Translations under genes and position numbers: made by a program
The notes under the pieces: generated by a model
Database searches by the model: none
What the model saw: only the letters and a program-made list of their open reading frames with translations
Told to the model about the DNA's origin: nothing
Assembly: GCF_000002235.5 (NCBI RefSeq)
Contig: NW_022145601.1
Location: 9,691,658-9,755,657, forward strand
Source: Strongylocentrotus purpuratus
Taxonomy: Eukaryota; Echinodermata; Echinoidea; Camarodonta; Strongylocentrotidae
Direction of reading: 5' to 3'
Length of the DNA stretch: 64,000 nt
Shown here: positions 1-12,603 of the stretch, piece by piece
Layout: the number at the start of each line of letters is the position of its first letter
Position numbering within the stretch: the first letter of the stretch is position 1

Positions 1-43
1 TTTTTTTTTCAAGGCTTGTTCGGCCGGGTGTTCAGTCAGTAGG

Positions 44-863
44 GCGCTTTAGCAACGCGACGGAAGGCAAAGAGGAGGGGGAAAATCACTCAACCGAGAT
101 CGTCCTGTACTATGCTCCCGTCTTCATATGTAACCTGTATTATAGAGTGCTTTTGCAAACACGACGGAAGGCAGGACGAGGGTAACCAAGCAAATAATCA
201 ATCTGCGCATGTGCGAACCAGAAGTGTCTCCGTCTTGTTAATTTTCACGACCGTTCTCAGCCATAATAGCGTTCGTTCCGTCAGGCGCGGATCCGGGATT
301 TCTTAGGGGTGGGGGCCCAAATTTGAAATTAAGTGTGCTGAAATTTAGTGTGCCGGCCAATATTTCGCTCAGGGGTTTTATACATCATATTATCGTCAGA
401 TGAGCATAATTTTATACCTTATTTGTGACACTGGCAGGTCTGGAATTGGTGTGGGGTCCAGGGGGCGGAGTCCCCGGAAGCTCAGGGCTTTTTTTCCCTT
501 CTTTTTTCGTCCTTTTTTTTGTCCTTCTTTTTTTTCCCCTTTTTTTCCTTCTTCCCCCCCCCCCCTTTTTTTTCCCTTCTTTTTTTTCCCAGGGGGGGGG
601 GGGGGGCGGGCCCCCGGCCCCCTGGATCCGTCACTGCGTTTCCTAAACTCGACGGAAGAGTTGTATCGCCGTACAATAGACCATTTTCGTAATGTAACCA
701 AATGTAATGAATAAGTCTTTGTGAAGTGCCTCAATACAAATTATTCCGTTCACCTGATAAGAATAAAGTATTTCAATAGACAGAATCCGAACTGAATCCA
801 TTATTTATCTCGGTTGAGTGAATTCCCCCGTCCTCTTTGCGTTCCGCCGCGTTGCTAAAGCGC
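44..863. mobile_element. Non-autonomous element with ~57 bp terminal inverted repeats
   Basis: Positions 44-100 and 807-863 are inverted copies of each other with a few mismatches; both contain GCTTTAGCAACGCG on one strand and its complement on the other. Part of the left arm recurs as a direct repeat near 150-180 (GACGGAAGGCA is shared). No credible coding sequence lies between the arms; the open frames here come from homopolymer tracts. A second element (281-637) is nested inside. No target duplication could be fixed. The superfamily is not recognised. Confidence 0.65.
281..637. mobile_element. Nested GGCGGATCC-type element with polypyrimidine and G/C runs
   Basis: The left end reads TCAGGCGCGGATCCGGG and the right end CCCCCTGGATCCGTCACTG, imperfect inverted copies. 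The interior holds a T/C-rich tract (about 488-590), a run of G, and C-rich sequence. The same end motif and the same order of pyrimidine tract then G run recur near 7764, 8817, 10380-10620 and 11743-11898, so I treat it as one repeat family. It has no coding capacity. Confidence 0.55.
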
Positions 864-1403
864 ACGGGTACGACAATGCCAAAGCTGACGAGGACAATGC
901 CCACCTCCATCATGACAAAGCCGTCTTTCAGAGAGCTCGCGGTCGACATACCAAGATCAGAATGGAATCTAAAGCTACTGTTGAAGATGACAATTTTATC
1001 AATTGACTCTAAAATGTCCAGCGTTCATGTCCAGTTCGAGCATCTCTGATTTACATACCAACAATCTTTACAGATCTGGGAGCTTGTCTTGGTACGGCGC
1101 ACATCAACCCTATATGGCTCAGACTTGCTGTCTACGTGTTTGATTTTGGTAATGTCTACCGAAAATGAATGTTTTGATAACGAGGATTTGTATCAATGCG
1201 ATAGTCCTCTTATGATATATGACTACAGTTTTATGGTATGTATATTTTATGAAACATTTCGTATACTGTATTTGTACATTTTTATCCAATAGATTGCCAC
1301 CTAAATGTGTCAGTTCTATGTATTTTGTGTTTCGTGCCTAATTACAAATTTTATTAACGATTGCTGTCATATTTGTCGTATTTGTCGAGTTTTGACATAT
1401 GAT
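864..1403. other. Spacer without recognised feature
   Basis: AT-rich DNA between the left TIR element and the satellite array. Short open frames exist on the plus strand but show no recognisable motif, and I see no repeat structure. Confidence 0.5.
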
Positions 1404-4400
1404 ACAGCACGCCCAGTCAGATTTCTAAATTTTAACTATTTGTATTGCTTTGTCGATGTTAGTGTTGTTAATTTCTGGCTGGGAGATGGTGACCTGTGAA
1501 TGATGAACCTACCGGGCCGTGCCCCTTAAACTGTAGGTAAACGGCACGCCCAGTCAGATTTCTAATTTTCTGTATTATTTGTATATTGCTTAGTCGATGT
1601 AAGTGTGGTTAATCCCTCGCTGGGAGATGGTGACCTGTGAATGATGACCCTACCGGCCCTGCCCCTTAAATTGTAGGTGAACGGCACGCCCAGTCAAATT
1701 TTTAAAATGTAATTATTTGTATTGCTTAGTCGATGTTAGTGTTGTTTATTTCTGGCTGGGAGATGGTGACCTGTGAATGATGAACCTACCGGGCCTGCCC
1801 CTTAAATTGTAGGTAAACGGCACGCCCAGTTAGGTTTCTAAATTTTAACTATTTGTATTGCTTAGTCGATGGTAGTGTTGTGAATTTCTGGTTGAGAGAT
1901 GGTGACCTGTCAATGACGAACCTACCGAGCCCTGCCCCTTAAACTGTAGGTGAACGGCACGCCCAGTCATATTTCTAAATTTTAATTATTTGTATAACTT
2001 AGTCGATGTTAGTGTTGTTAATTCCTGGCTGGGAGATGGTGACCTGTGAATGATGAACCTACCGGGCCTGCCCCTTAAATTGTAGGTAAACGGCACGCCC
2101 AGTCAGATTCCTAAATTTTAACTATTTGTAACTATTTGTATTGCTTAGTCGATGTTCGTGTTGTTAAATCCTGGCTGGGAGATGGCGACATGTGAATGAT
2201 GAAACTACCGGGCCCTGCCCCTTAAACTGTAGGTGAACGGCACGCCCAGTCATATTTCTAAATTTTAATTATTTGTATTGCTTAGTCGATGTTAGTGTTG
2301 TTAATTTCTGGCTGGGAGATGGTGACCTGTGAATGATGAACCTACCGGGCCTGCCCCTTAAATTGTAGGTAAACGGCACGCCCAGTTAGGTTTCTAAATT
2401 TTAACTATTTGTATTGCTTAGTCGATGGTAGTGTTGTGAATTTCTGGCTGGGAGATGGTGACCTGTGAATGATGAACCTACCGGGCCTGCCCCTTAAATT
2501 GTAGGTAAACGGCACGCCCAGTTAGATTTCTAATTTTCTTTATTATTTGTATATTGCTTTATAGTCGATGTAAGTGGGGTTAAATCCTGGCTGGGAGATG
2601 GCGACATGACTTGTGAAGGATGAACCTACCGGGCCCTGCCCCTTAAATTGTAGTTTAACGGCAGCCCATTCAGATTTCTAAATTTTAACTATTTGTATTG
2701 CTTAGTCGATGGTAGTGTTGTGAATTTCTGGCTGGGAGATGGTGACCTGTGAATGATGAACCTACCGGGCCTGCCCCTTAAATTGTAGGTAAACGGCACG
2801 CCCAGTCAGATTTCTAATTTTCTGTATTATTTGTATATTGTTTTATAGTCGATGTAAGTGGGGTTAAATCCTGGCTGGGAGATGATGACCTGTGAATGAT
2901 GAACCTACCGGGCCCTGCCTCTTAAATTGTAGGTAAACGGCACGCCCAGTCAGATTTCTAAATTTTAACTATTTGTAACTATTTGTATTGCTTAGTCGAT
3001 GTTAGTGTTGTTAATCACTGGCTGGGAGATGGTGACCTGTGATGATGAACCTACCGGGCCGTGCCCCTTAAACTGTAGGTAAACGGCACGCCCAGTCAGA
3101 TTTCTAATTTTCTGTATTATTTGTATATTGCTTAGTCGATGTAAGTGTGGTTAATCCCTGGCTGGGAGATGGTGACCTGTGAATGATGACCCTACCGGCC
3201 CTGCCCCTTAAATTGTAGGTGAACGGCACGCCCAGTCAAATTTCTAAATTTTAACTATTTGTAATGCTTATAGTCGATGTTAGTGTTGTTAATTTCTAGC
3301 TGGGAGATGGTGACCTGTGAATGATGAACCTACCGGGCCTGCCCCTTAACGGCACGCCCAGTTAGGTTTCTAAATTTTAATTATTTGTATTGCTTAGTCG
3401 ATGTTAGTGTTGTTAATTTCTGGCTGGGAGATAGTGACCTGTGAATGATGAACCTACCGGGCCCTGCCCCTTAAATTGTAGGTAAACGGCACGCCCAGTC
3501 AGATTTCTAAATTTTAACTATTTGTAATGCTTATAGTCGATGTTAGTGTTGTTAATTTCTGGCTGGGAGATGGTGACCTGTGAATGATGAACCTACCGGG
3601 CTTGCCCCTTAACGGCACGCCCAGTTAGGTTTCTAAATTTTAACTATTTGTATTGCTTAGTCGATGGTAGTGTTGTGAATTTCTGGCTGGGAGATGGTGA
3701 CCTGTGAATGATGAACCTACCGGGCCTGCCCCTTAAATTGTAGGTAAACGGCACGCCCAGTTAGATTTCTAATTTTCTTTATTATTTGTATATTGCTTTA
3801 TAGTCGATGTAAGTGGGGTTAAATCCTGGCTGGGAGATGGCGACATGACTTGTGAAGGATGAACCTACCGGGCCGTGCCCCTTAAATTGTAGTTTAACGG
3901 CACGCCCATTCAGATTTCTAAATTTTAACTATTTGTATTGCTTAGTCGATGGTAGTGTTGTGAATTTCTGGCTGGGAGATGGTGACCTGTGAATGATGAA
4001 CCTACCGGGCCTGCCCCTTAAATTGTAGGTAAACGGCACGCCCAGTCAGATTTCTAATTCTCTGTATTATTTGTATATTGCTTTATAGTCGATGTAAGTG
4101 GGGTTAAATCCTGGCTGGGAGATGATGACCTGTGAATGATGAACCTACCGGGCCCTGCCTCTTAAATTGTAGGTAAACGGCACGCCCAGTCAGATTTCTG
4201 AATTTTAACTATTTGTAACTATTTGTATTGCTTAGTCGATGTAAGTGGGGTTAAATCCTGGCTGGGAGATGGCGACATGACTTGTGAAGGATGAACCTAC
4301 CGGGCCGTGCCCCTTAAATTGTAGTTTAACGGCACGCCCATTCAGATTTCTAAATTTTAACTATTTGTATTGCTTAGTCGATGGTGGTGTTGTGAATTTC

Positions 4401-7400
4401 TGGCTGGGAGATGGTGACCTGTGAATGATGAACCTACCGGGCCTGCCCCTTAAATTGTAGGTAAACGGCACGCCCAGTCAGATTTCTAATTCTCTGTATT
4501 ATTTGTATATTGCTTTATAGTCGATGTAAGTGGGGTTAAATCCTGGCTGGGAGATGATGACCTGTGAATGATGAACCTACCGGGCCCTGCCTCTTAAATT
4601 GTAGGTAAACGGCACGCCCAGTCAGATTGCTAAATTTTAACTATTTGTAACTATTTGTATTGCTTAGTCGATGTTAGTGTTGTTAATCACTGGCTGGGAG
4701 ACGGTGACCTGTGAATGATGAACCTACCGGGCCGTGCCCCTTAAACTGTAGGTAAACGGCACGCCCAGTCAGATTTCTAATTTTCTTTATTATTTGTATA
4801 TTGTTTTATAGTGGATGTAAGTGGGGTTAAATTCTGGCTGGGAGATGGCGACATGTCAATGATGAACCTACCGGGCCCTGCCCCTTAAACTGTAGGTGAA
4901 CGGCACGCCCAGTCATATTTCTAAATTTTAATTATTTGTATTGCTTAGTCGATGTTAGTGTTGTTAATTTCTGGCTGGGAGATGGTGACCTGTGAATGAT
5001 GAACCTACCGGGCCTGCCCCTTAAATTGTAGGTAAACGGCACGCCCAGTTAGGTTTCTAAATTTTAACTATTTGTATTGCTTAGTCGATGTTAGTGTTAT
5101 TAATTTCTGGCTGGGAGATGGTGACCTGTGAATGATGAACCTACCGGGCCTGCCCCTTAAATTGTAGGTAAACGGCACGCCCAGTCAGATTTCTAAATTT
5201 AACTATTTGTAACTATTTGTATTGCTTAGTCGATGTTAGCGTTGTCAATTTCTGGCTGGGAGATGGTGACCTGTAAATGATGAACCTACCGGGCCTGCCC
5301 CTTAAATTGTAGGTAAACGGCACGCCCAGTCAGATTTCTAATTTTCTGTATTATTTGTATATTGCTTAGTCGAAGTAAATGTGGTTAATCCCTGGCTGGG
5401 AGATGGTGACCTGTGAATGATGACCCTACCGGCCCTGCCCCTTAAATTGTAGGTGAACGGCACGCCCAGTCAAATTTCTAAATTTTAATTATTTGTATTG
5501 CTTAGTCGATGTTAGTGTTGTTAATTTCTGGCTGGGAGATGGTGACCTGTGAATAATGAACCTACCGGGCCCTGCCCCTTAAATTGTAGGTAAACGGCAC
5601 GTCCAGTCAGATTTCTAAATTTTAACTATTTGTATTGCTTATAGTCGATGTTAGTGTTGTTAATTCCAGGCTGGGAGATGGTGACCTGTGAATGATGAAT
5701 CTAACGGGCCTGCCCCTATTGTAGGTGAACGGCACGCCCAGTCAGATTTCTTATTTTCTTAAATATTTGTATATTGCTTTATAGTCGATGTAAGTGGGGT
5801 TAAATCCTGGCTGGGAGATGGCGACATGTGATTGATGAACCTACCGGGCCCGGCCCCTTAAGCTGTAGGTAAACGGCACGCCCAGTCTGATTTCTAAAAT
5901 GTAATTATTTGTATTGCTTAGTCGATGTTAGTGTTGTTAATTTCTGGCTGGGAGATGGTGACCTGTGAATGATGAACCTACCGGGCCTGCCTCTTAAATT
6001 GTAGGTAAACGGCACGCCCAGTCATATTTCTAAATTTTAACTATTTGTATTGCTTTGTCGATGTTAGTGTTGTCAATAACTGGTTGAGAGATGGTGACCT
6101 GTGAATGATGAACCTACCGGGCCTTCCCCTCAAATTGTAAGTAAACGGCACGCCCAGTCAGATTCCTAAATTTTAACTATTTGTAACTATTTGTATTGCT
6201 TAGTCGATGTTAGTGTTGTTAATCACTGGCTGGGAGATGGTGACCTGTGATGATGAACCTACCGGGCCGTGCCCCTTAAACTGTAGGTAAACGGCACGCC
6301 CAGTCAGATTTCTAATTTTCTGTATTATTTGTATATTGCTTTAGTCGATGTAAGTGTGGTTAATCCCTGGCTGGGAGATGGTGACCTGTGAATGATGACC
6401 CTACCGGCCCTGCCCCTTAAATTGTAGGTGAACGGCACGCCCAGTCAAATTTCTAAATTTTAATTATTTGTATTGCTTAGTCGATGTTAGTGTTGTTAAT
6501 TTCTTGCTGGGAGATGGTGACCGGTGAATGATGAACCTACCGGGCCCTGCCCCTTAAATTGGAGGTAAACGGCACGCCCATTCAGATTTCTAAATTTTAA
6601 CTATTTGTATTGCTTATAGTCGATGTTACTGTTGTTAATTCCTGGCTGGGAGATGGTGACCTGTGAATGATGAACCTCCGGGCCTGCCCCTTAAATTGTA
6701 GGTAAACGGCACGCCCAGTCAGATTCCTAAATTTTAATTATTTGTAACTATTTGTATTACTTAGTCGATGTTAGTGTTGTTAATTTCTGGCTGGGAGATG
6801 GTGACCTGTGAATGATTAACCTTCCGGATCCTGCCCCTAAAACTGTATGTAAATGGCACGCCCAGTCAGATTTTTAATTTTCTAAATTATTTGTATTGCT
6901 TAGTCGATGTTAGTGTTGTTAATCACTGGCTGGGAGATGGTGACCTGTGAATGATGAACCTACCGGGCCGTGCCCCTTAAACTGTAGGTAAACGGCACGC
7001 CCAGTCAGATTTCTAATTTTTCTAATTATTTGTATATTGCTAAATCGATGTTAGTGTTATTAATTCCTGGCTGGAAGATGGTGACCTGTGAATGATGAAC
7101 CTACCGGGCCGTGCCCCTTAAACTGTAGGTAACGGCACGCCCAGTCAGATTTCTAGTTTTCTAATTATTTGTATATTGCTAAATCGATGTTAGTGTTGTT
7201 AATTCCTGGCTGGAAGATGGTGACCTGTGAATGATGAACCTACCGGGCCTGCCCCTTAAATTTTAGGTAAACGACACGCCCATTCAGATTTCTAGTTTTC
7301 TTTATTATCTGTATATTGCTTAGTCGATGTAAGTGTGGTTAAATCCTGGCTCGGAGATGGCGACCTGTGAATGATGAACCTACCCGGCCCTGTCTTTCAA

Positions 7401-7757
7401 ACTGTTTAGCCGATGTAAGTGTAGTTAATTCCTGGCTGGGAGATGGTGACCTGTGAATGATGAACCTACCGGGCCTGCCCCTTAAATTTTAGGTAAACGA
7501 CACGCCCAGTCACATTTCTAATTTTACAGGTAATCATTTGTATTGCTTACTCGATGTAAGTGTGGTTAATACCTGGCTGGAAGATGGTGACCTGTGAATG
7601 ATGAACCTACCAGGCCCTGCCTCTTAAACTGTTTAGGTAAACGGCACGCCCAGTAAGATTTCTAATTTTCTTTATTATTTGTATATATATTGCTTAGTCG
7701 ATGTAAGTTGCTCTAATTCCTGGCTGGGAGATGGTAAGCTGTGAATGATGACCCTAC
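1404..7757. repeat. Satellite array, ~135-145 bp monomer, about 45 copies
   Basis: The phrase GGCACGCCCAGT recurs about every 135-145 bp (for example 1683, 1818, 1956, 2091), and each monomer also contains CTGGGAGATGGTGACCTGTG and CTACCGGGCC. Length differences come from a spacer that is either TTTAACTATTTGTATTGC, a version with ACTATTTGTA duplicated, or TTTTCTGTATTATTTGTATATTGC. Blocks of two or more monomers are themselves repeated almost exactly (about 2660-2960, 3895-4210 and 4325-4640), which is higher-order structure. The copy count is an estimate from 6.35 kb divided by unit length. The right end is cut off by a GGCGGATCC element. No frame stays open across monomers. Confidence 0.95.
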
Positions 7758-8490
7758 CACAGGGGCGGATCCAGCAATTTCTTCCCGGGGGGGGGGGGGC
7801 ACACGGGTAAGAGCACTTTTTTTTGTTGCTCCCGAATATTTAAAAATCGCGCCAGAGCCCTAAAGATTCTATGTCCCTTTTGCAGCCAACCTTAAATTCT
7901 GTAGAACTTTGCAGGAATTATGAATATGTCATGTGCTGTGACATTTAAACGTTAGCAGTGTCCTAATATTCAAATTAGGCAAAGAAACCCGTTTACTTGC
8001 TAGACTTCACAGTCAGACACTATTGTCAATATTGAGAGAGTGATTGGCTTCTTTCTTCTTTGGTAATAACATACCTAAAATGAGCTGAAAGGATTTGTCT
8101 ACATGAATAACCTACTTCTTGTAATGGCCAAAATTAAACTGATTGAATCTTTGAGCAGCATAAAACGTACGACCATGCGGTACAATGGTCTGAAAATTAA
8201 GACTATTACTTATTGGCTCTATAGCTCCTAAGTCGATTTGGCAACTAATAGTCATTTTTTTCCCACTTAAAGACATTCTCAAGCCCCCCCCCTTTTTTTT
8301 AAGGGGATTTCTAAATTAGTATTATCTTTCAAATGCCATTGGAATTTAACCTTTTCATTTTGTTGGCCTGCAAATGGGACATAGTACCTTTAAAGTGTGT
8401 TGCAGTCTTTAGTCAGTATTTGCTATACATTTTGGGGGGCACTTTTCAAATTTTCCGGGGGAATTCCCCTAGATCCCGTCCCTACCCCCT
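7758..8490. mobile_element. GGCGGATCC-family element, putative
   Basis: The left end GGGGCGGATCCAGCAATTTC interrupts the satellite; a matching inverted end, CCCCTAGATCCCGTCCC, lies near 8465-8485. Between them the DNA is AT-rich with G and C runs and has no credible gene. The end assignment is inference from the similarity of the two ends. Confidence 0.45.
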
Positions 8491-9029
8491 ATGGGTATAA
8501 TTTGTTGGACATCAAATCTCTTTCACACACACTCTCTCTCTCTCTCAAGGATAATTTAATGGAACAAAGGGTTGTCTTGGGAATGTGGTCTAGGGGCTGC
8601 CTTAGGAGCCATGATGGGTTGCAGGGCAGAGCCCCCCCCCCCCTTTTTTTTTGGGGGGGGGGGTCCAGGGGTGGAACCCCCTCACGCTGTAGAGTTTTTA
8701 ACAATTTTGATAATCAAGATGGCCATCACGAACGATAGAAATTGTAATTTCTCCTTGAAATTCACACGACCTCTATCATTAGATTTTGTTAAAATTGTTA
8801 GATTTTGTACTAACACAGTGGCGGATCCACGAATTTCTTACGGGGGGGGGGAGCACAAAATCGCATGGGGTGAAATATATGTAAAACGATGGAGCGAGGT
8901 GTTAGCGGCGAGGGAGCGGAGCGACTAATTAGCAGGGGATGGGTCTGGGAGGGGTATCATAACCCCCTCCCCGAGTACTAGCATTTGCAATTTTAGAACC
9001 ACATTATGTGCATTTTCAGGCACTTCCTG
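8491..9029. repeat. Fragments of GGCGGATCC-type repeats and homopolymer runs
   Basis: A C12-T9-G11 homopolymer junction sits at about 8629-8661, and a second GGCGGATCC end with ACGAATTTCTTAC followed by a G run starts at about 8818. The open frames across this stretch are products of the low-complexity tracts. No gene is supported. Confidence 0.5.
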
Positions 9030-9895
9030 GAGTAATATGAAGCGAAATTTTGACACTTCATTTAATTATTAGAGAAAGAAGACGATTCGTTGTACCGTTC
9101 CCGACTCTTAGCCTACTTCTTGTTTCGCCCCTACCGCGCGGAGCGCAGAAGCTACGACGTACATTTAATAGAAAGAAGACGATTCGTTGTATCTTGTCCT
9201 TGTCTGAATTCAGTATCCCCCTCTCGCGGAAGCTTTGACATTTCATTTAATTATTACTCTTAATCCTTGTCTGATTTCATTTAAGCCCATCCCGCGCGAA
9301 GCGCCGAAGCTTTCACGTTTCATTAAGTTATTAGAGAAGACGATTTGTTGTACTGTTTTCGACTCTAAATCCTAGTCTGAATTCAGTTGCCCCCCTCCGT
9401 CGAAGCGCGAAAGCTTTGCCGTTTAATTAAATTACTAGAGAAAGAAGACGATTCCTTGTACCGTTCTCTACTATTAATCCTTGTCTGAATTCAGTTTCCC
9501 CCCTACCGCGCAAAGCGCAAAAGCTTTGACGTTTCATTAAATGATTACTCATAGGCCTTGTCTGAATTCAGTTTCTCCCCTCCCGCGCGAAGTAGCTTTC
9601 ACGTTTCATTAAATTATTAGAGAGAAAGAAGACGATTCGTTGCACCGTTTTCTACTCTTAATATTTGTCTGAATTCAGTCCCCCCCCCCTCCCTCCCGCG
9701 CAAAGCGCGGAAGCTGTGACGTTTCATTAAATTATTAGAGAAAGGAGACGATTTGTTGTACTATTTCGTTTCTTAATCCTTGCCTGAATTCAGTTTTCCC
9801 ATTCCCACCCGAAGTGTGGAAGCTTTGACGTTTCATTTAATTATTAGAGAAAGGAGACAATTCGTTGTTCCGACTCTTAGTCATTATCTGAATTC
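9030..9895. repeat. Second tandem repeat, ~100-120 bp unit, roughly 8 copies
   Basis: Each unit has the order TTTCATTAAATTATTAGAG, AAGAAGACGATTCGTTGTAC, CTTGTCTGAATTCAGT, a C-rich stretch, then CGCGAAGCGCGGAAGCTTT with variation. Several units lack the AGAAGACGATTCG segment, so the array is irregular. The copies are more diverged from one another than those of the 1.4-7.8 kb satellite, which suggests greater age. There is no coding capacity. Confidence 0.85.
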
Positions 9896-11050
9896 TCAAA
9901 AATGTTTCCTTGTCCGATGAAAAGTCACAGTTCGACCGACATAATACATCTCACCGACTTCAAACTTCTGCATTAATATAATACACGAGGATTGAGTAAG
10001 AATACCGACACAGCGGACACTTTCTTGCCCCCTCGACGTGGTGACTCCACCCAACATCCCCCTCTCTCTCTCTCTGACTCTCACCCATCCTCTCCCAGGC
10101 TCTGACCCCCCCCCCCCCGTCTCTCCCTCCCCCTCTCTCTCTCTCTCTCTCTCCTCTCTTTCATCCCCCGTTTCTCTCGTTTTCCTTTTCCCTTCTTTTT
10201 TTCCTTTTCCTTTTCTCCTTTTTTTCTTTCTTGATTGATTTTTATTCGACAAGCTTCCAACATACAACAATATACAATAATATTTCTCGTATTATAATCG
10301 TGTACGTCAGTAACAAGATCGAAGTTGGATCGAATATAATGATTCGACGTAGTATGATATATTTTACGTACGCAGTTTTCTCCCTTTCCTTCCTGTTTTT
10401 CTTTTTTCTCTCTTTTTTTTCTCTTCTCTTTCCTCTCTTCTCTTTCCTTTCTTGTTCTTTTCTTCTTTTCTTTTCTTTCCCTTTCCTTCTCTTTCCCTTT
10501 CCTTCTCATTTTTCCCCAAGCAGAACAGTTTTACCGACAATTTCCTAACAGATGGGGGGGGGGGGGGGGGGGGGGGTGCGTGTCGCATTCCCCCACACCC
10601 CCCTTTAGCGACGCCCCTGGTTGTTATCATATTTTGTTTAAAAAAAGGCAATTCCTCATGCTTTCGCACCTCTCTTCTATCGTTATTTATTTCTCTTTCA
10701 TTTTTTCCCTTTCTCCTTTAGCTCAATTTTTTTCTCTCTTTCGCCCTTTTTTCCATCTTTTTCTTTTGTTCTTCTTGTGCTGTTTTTTTTTTTTTTTTTT
10801 GGGGGGGGGGGCTAAACGCCTGACAATTAGAGGGACCCCATATTATGCACATTGCAAAATAGCGTGCCCCCCGCCCCCCCAAAAAAACACCTTTTTATAA
10901 TTTCATCTACCTTTCTTTCTTTTCCCTTCTCATTATTCTCCTTTTCCCCCTTTTCTCTCCTCCTTCTTTCCCGCTTTCTTCCTTTTCCGTCTTTTCTCTC
11001 CTCTCTCTTCACCTTTCTTTCTTTCCCCCTCCTCTTTCTCCTCTCCCCTA
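9896..11050. repeat. Polypyrimidine-rich stretch with G runs; no gene
   Basis: Long plus-strand C/T tracts lie at about 10050-10235, 10378-10512, 10660-10790 and 10905-11050; the second and third are followed by G runs (10554-10576, 10801-10811). All open frames here read as Arg/Lys/Glu-rich or Phe/Ser/Leu-rich peptides, as expected from simple purine/pyrimidine sequence. I see no gene, splice structure or RNA gene. The pyrimidine-tract-then-G-run pattern matches the interior of the 281-637 element. Confidence 0.7.
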
Positions 11051-11054
11051 TAAA

Positions 11055-11380
11055 GCTATGGTCACAAATCTGAGCAGCGACCGGCCGATCAGTAGCCTGC
11101 TCGGTCGCTGCTGGAATTAGGCTTCGCCCAGCGATTAGGTCGGTGCCCGGGCGGCGACCGCCCAGGCACCGAGCGTATTTTGGGCGGCGAGTGAAAAGTG
11201 AGCAGGCGCCGCCCAAATTTTAACTCCGCGCTAAAACTTCAGCGGCGACCGAGCGATGCCCTAAAATCGAGCGGTGCCTGGGCGGCCGCCGCTCGGTGGC
11301 CGGGCAGCCGCCGGGCAGAATTGGTTAAAAACTCGCCGCTCGGCCGCCGAGCAGCCTACTTTGGGTAATGTGACCATAGC
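11055..11380. mobile_element. GC-rich MITE with 12 bp TIRs
   Basis: It starts with GCTATGGTCACA (11055-11066) and ends with TGTGACCATAGC (11369-11380), a perfect inverted pair. The interior is much more GC-rich than its flanks and is made of repeated GGGCGGC / GAGCGGC words that could fold on themselves. It has no coding capacity. The class cannot be assigned from the ends alone. Confidence 0.75.
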
Positions 11381-12185
11381 ATAAGGGAGTTTACAGATAG
11401 CACATGGTACAAATGACCCCAAATATCCACAGATCTTTTACACATGGAGAAGTTCCACTTTGAGCATCTTAGAATAATAACTGCCAAAGTCCTAGATGTG
11501 CTTCATGAATACCTTTTGTTTGCCCTCTTGAAAAGAATACTTCCACCTGCGTATCTTAGAATATACCGTTGGTGCATAAATGAATAATGTTACATAACTT
11601 TCATGAGCGCATATTCAATCTTCATCTATGTGGGTTTTACCAAGGAGTTACTACACTCCTTGGTTTTACCTTTTTGGTACAAATGATCGACCTTTATCTG
11701 CTCATGCTCATGCAGACTGCAACCGTAAACTGGCATATTCTATCCTCCCTCTATTCTTCTTTTTCCTCTCTTCCCTTTTCTTTCTTTTTGCCCTCCTTTT
11801 TCTCCTTTTCTCCCTTTTACTTTTTCCTCCTTCTCCCTTTCCTCCTTTTTTTATCGGGGGGGGGGGGGCACGTGCCCCCTGTGCCCCCCTGAATCCGCCA
11901 ATGGTAATGTCAGACGACATGTTGCAACATGAGGTTGAGGATGCTTGCAAACGGGTGATATACGAAATATGAATTACACTAACAGTTTACGTACGCAGGG
12001 AAATAACAGGTTTCCGCAAGGAGTTAGGAGCATAATTTTTTTCACATTTTGTTTTGTTAATCCTTTGTGGATTTTTTTTTTTTTTTTGAGAATGATGGTA
12101 ATCATGATACATTATTGGATTATAACCAAAGAGGTTCGCCCTCGGACCTCCCTCCAGCTGTGAGTTAGCTAATATAGTCTATATG
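11381..12185. repeat. Upstream spacer with a GGCGGATTC-type repeat end
   Basis: Positions 11743-11898 contain the T/C-rich tract, a G run (11857-11868) and the end GGGGGGGCACGTGCCCCC...CTGAATCCGCCAATG, the mirror orientation of the family seen at 281-637. The rest is AT-rich. No gene is recognised. Confidence 0.5.
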
Positions 12186-12370
12186 CCACTTCATCGCATG
12201 TTCACCTATTTTGCAGGGGGAGGACAGGACGATAACGTCCCTCGGATAGGACGTTAAATGGAGGTCCCGTGTAGAGAAGAGTCACCTTTGCACGTTAAGA
12301 ACCCACTGCACTATTCGTAGGGGGCAACCCCGGTTTAGTGGTCCACCTGCACACACCCACAGTATAGTAC
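12186..12370. repeat. Probable dispersed repeat (GACGTTAAATGGAGGTCCCG motif)
   Basis: Contains AGGACGTTAAATGGAGGTCC followed by a segment with CACGTTAAGAACCCACTGC and GGGGCAACCCC. From memory this wording resembles dispersed repeats in marine invertebrate genomes, but no second copy lies in this window, so the repeat status is unproven. It lies 230-420 bp upstream of the REV1 start codon. Confidence 0.35.
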
Positions 12371-12603
12371 GATAATACTCTGTAAACAGGTCTGTACTCA
12401 AAAGGAAGAAGAAGGAGATATTGTTACCCACCAAATCTACACAAACATGTAAACAAAATAATGCACTGTATACTGCGCGCGATATAGAGCTGCGCGCGTG
12501 ATACAAAATATTGCCGAGTTGGCCGTCTCTAGCTCTCTAGCTCTGAAACTGCCACTTGTTACATTTTATGCTGATGGAGCGAAATCTGAAATTGTGAAGC
12601 ATC

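Noticed and set aside
396..734. Lys/Gly-rich minus-strand frame of 112 aa and its plus-strand counterparts
   Set aside because: They come from a T/C-rich tract and G/C runs; no non-repetitive coding sequence extends beyond them.
1404..7757. CRISPR-like regular spacing
   Set aside because: The whole monomer is conserved, with no unique spacers, in a eukaryotic genome; it is a satellite.
9896..11216. Several 100-140 aa frames rich in Arg/Glu/Lys or Phe/Ser/Leu
   Set aside because: Pure purine/pyrimidine tracts keep frames open by chance; composition is that of simple sequence and no motif is visible.
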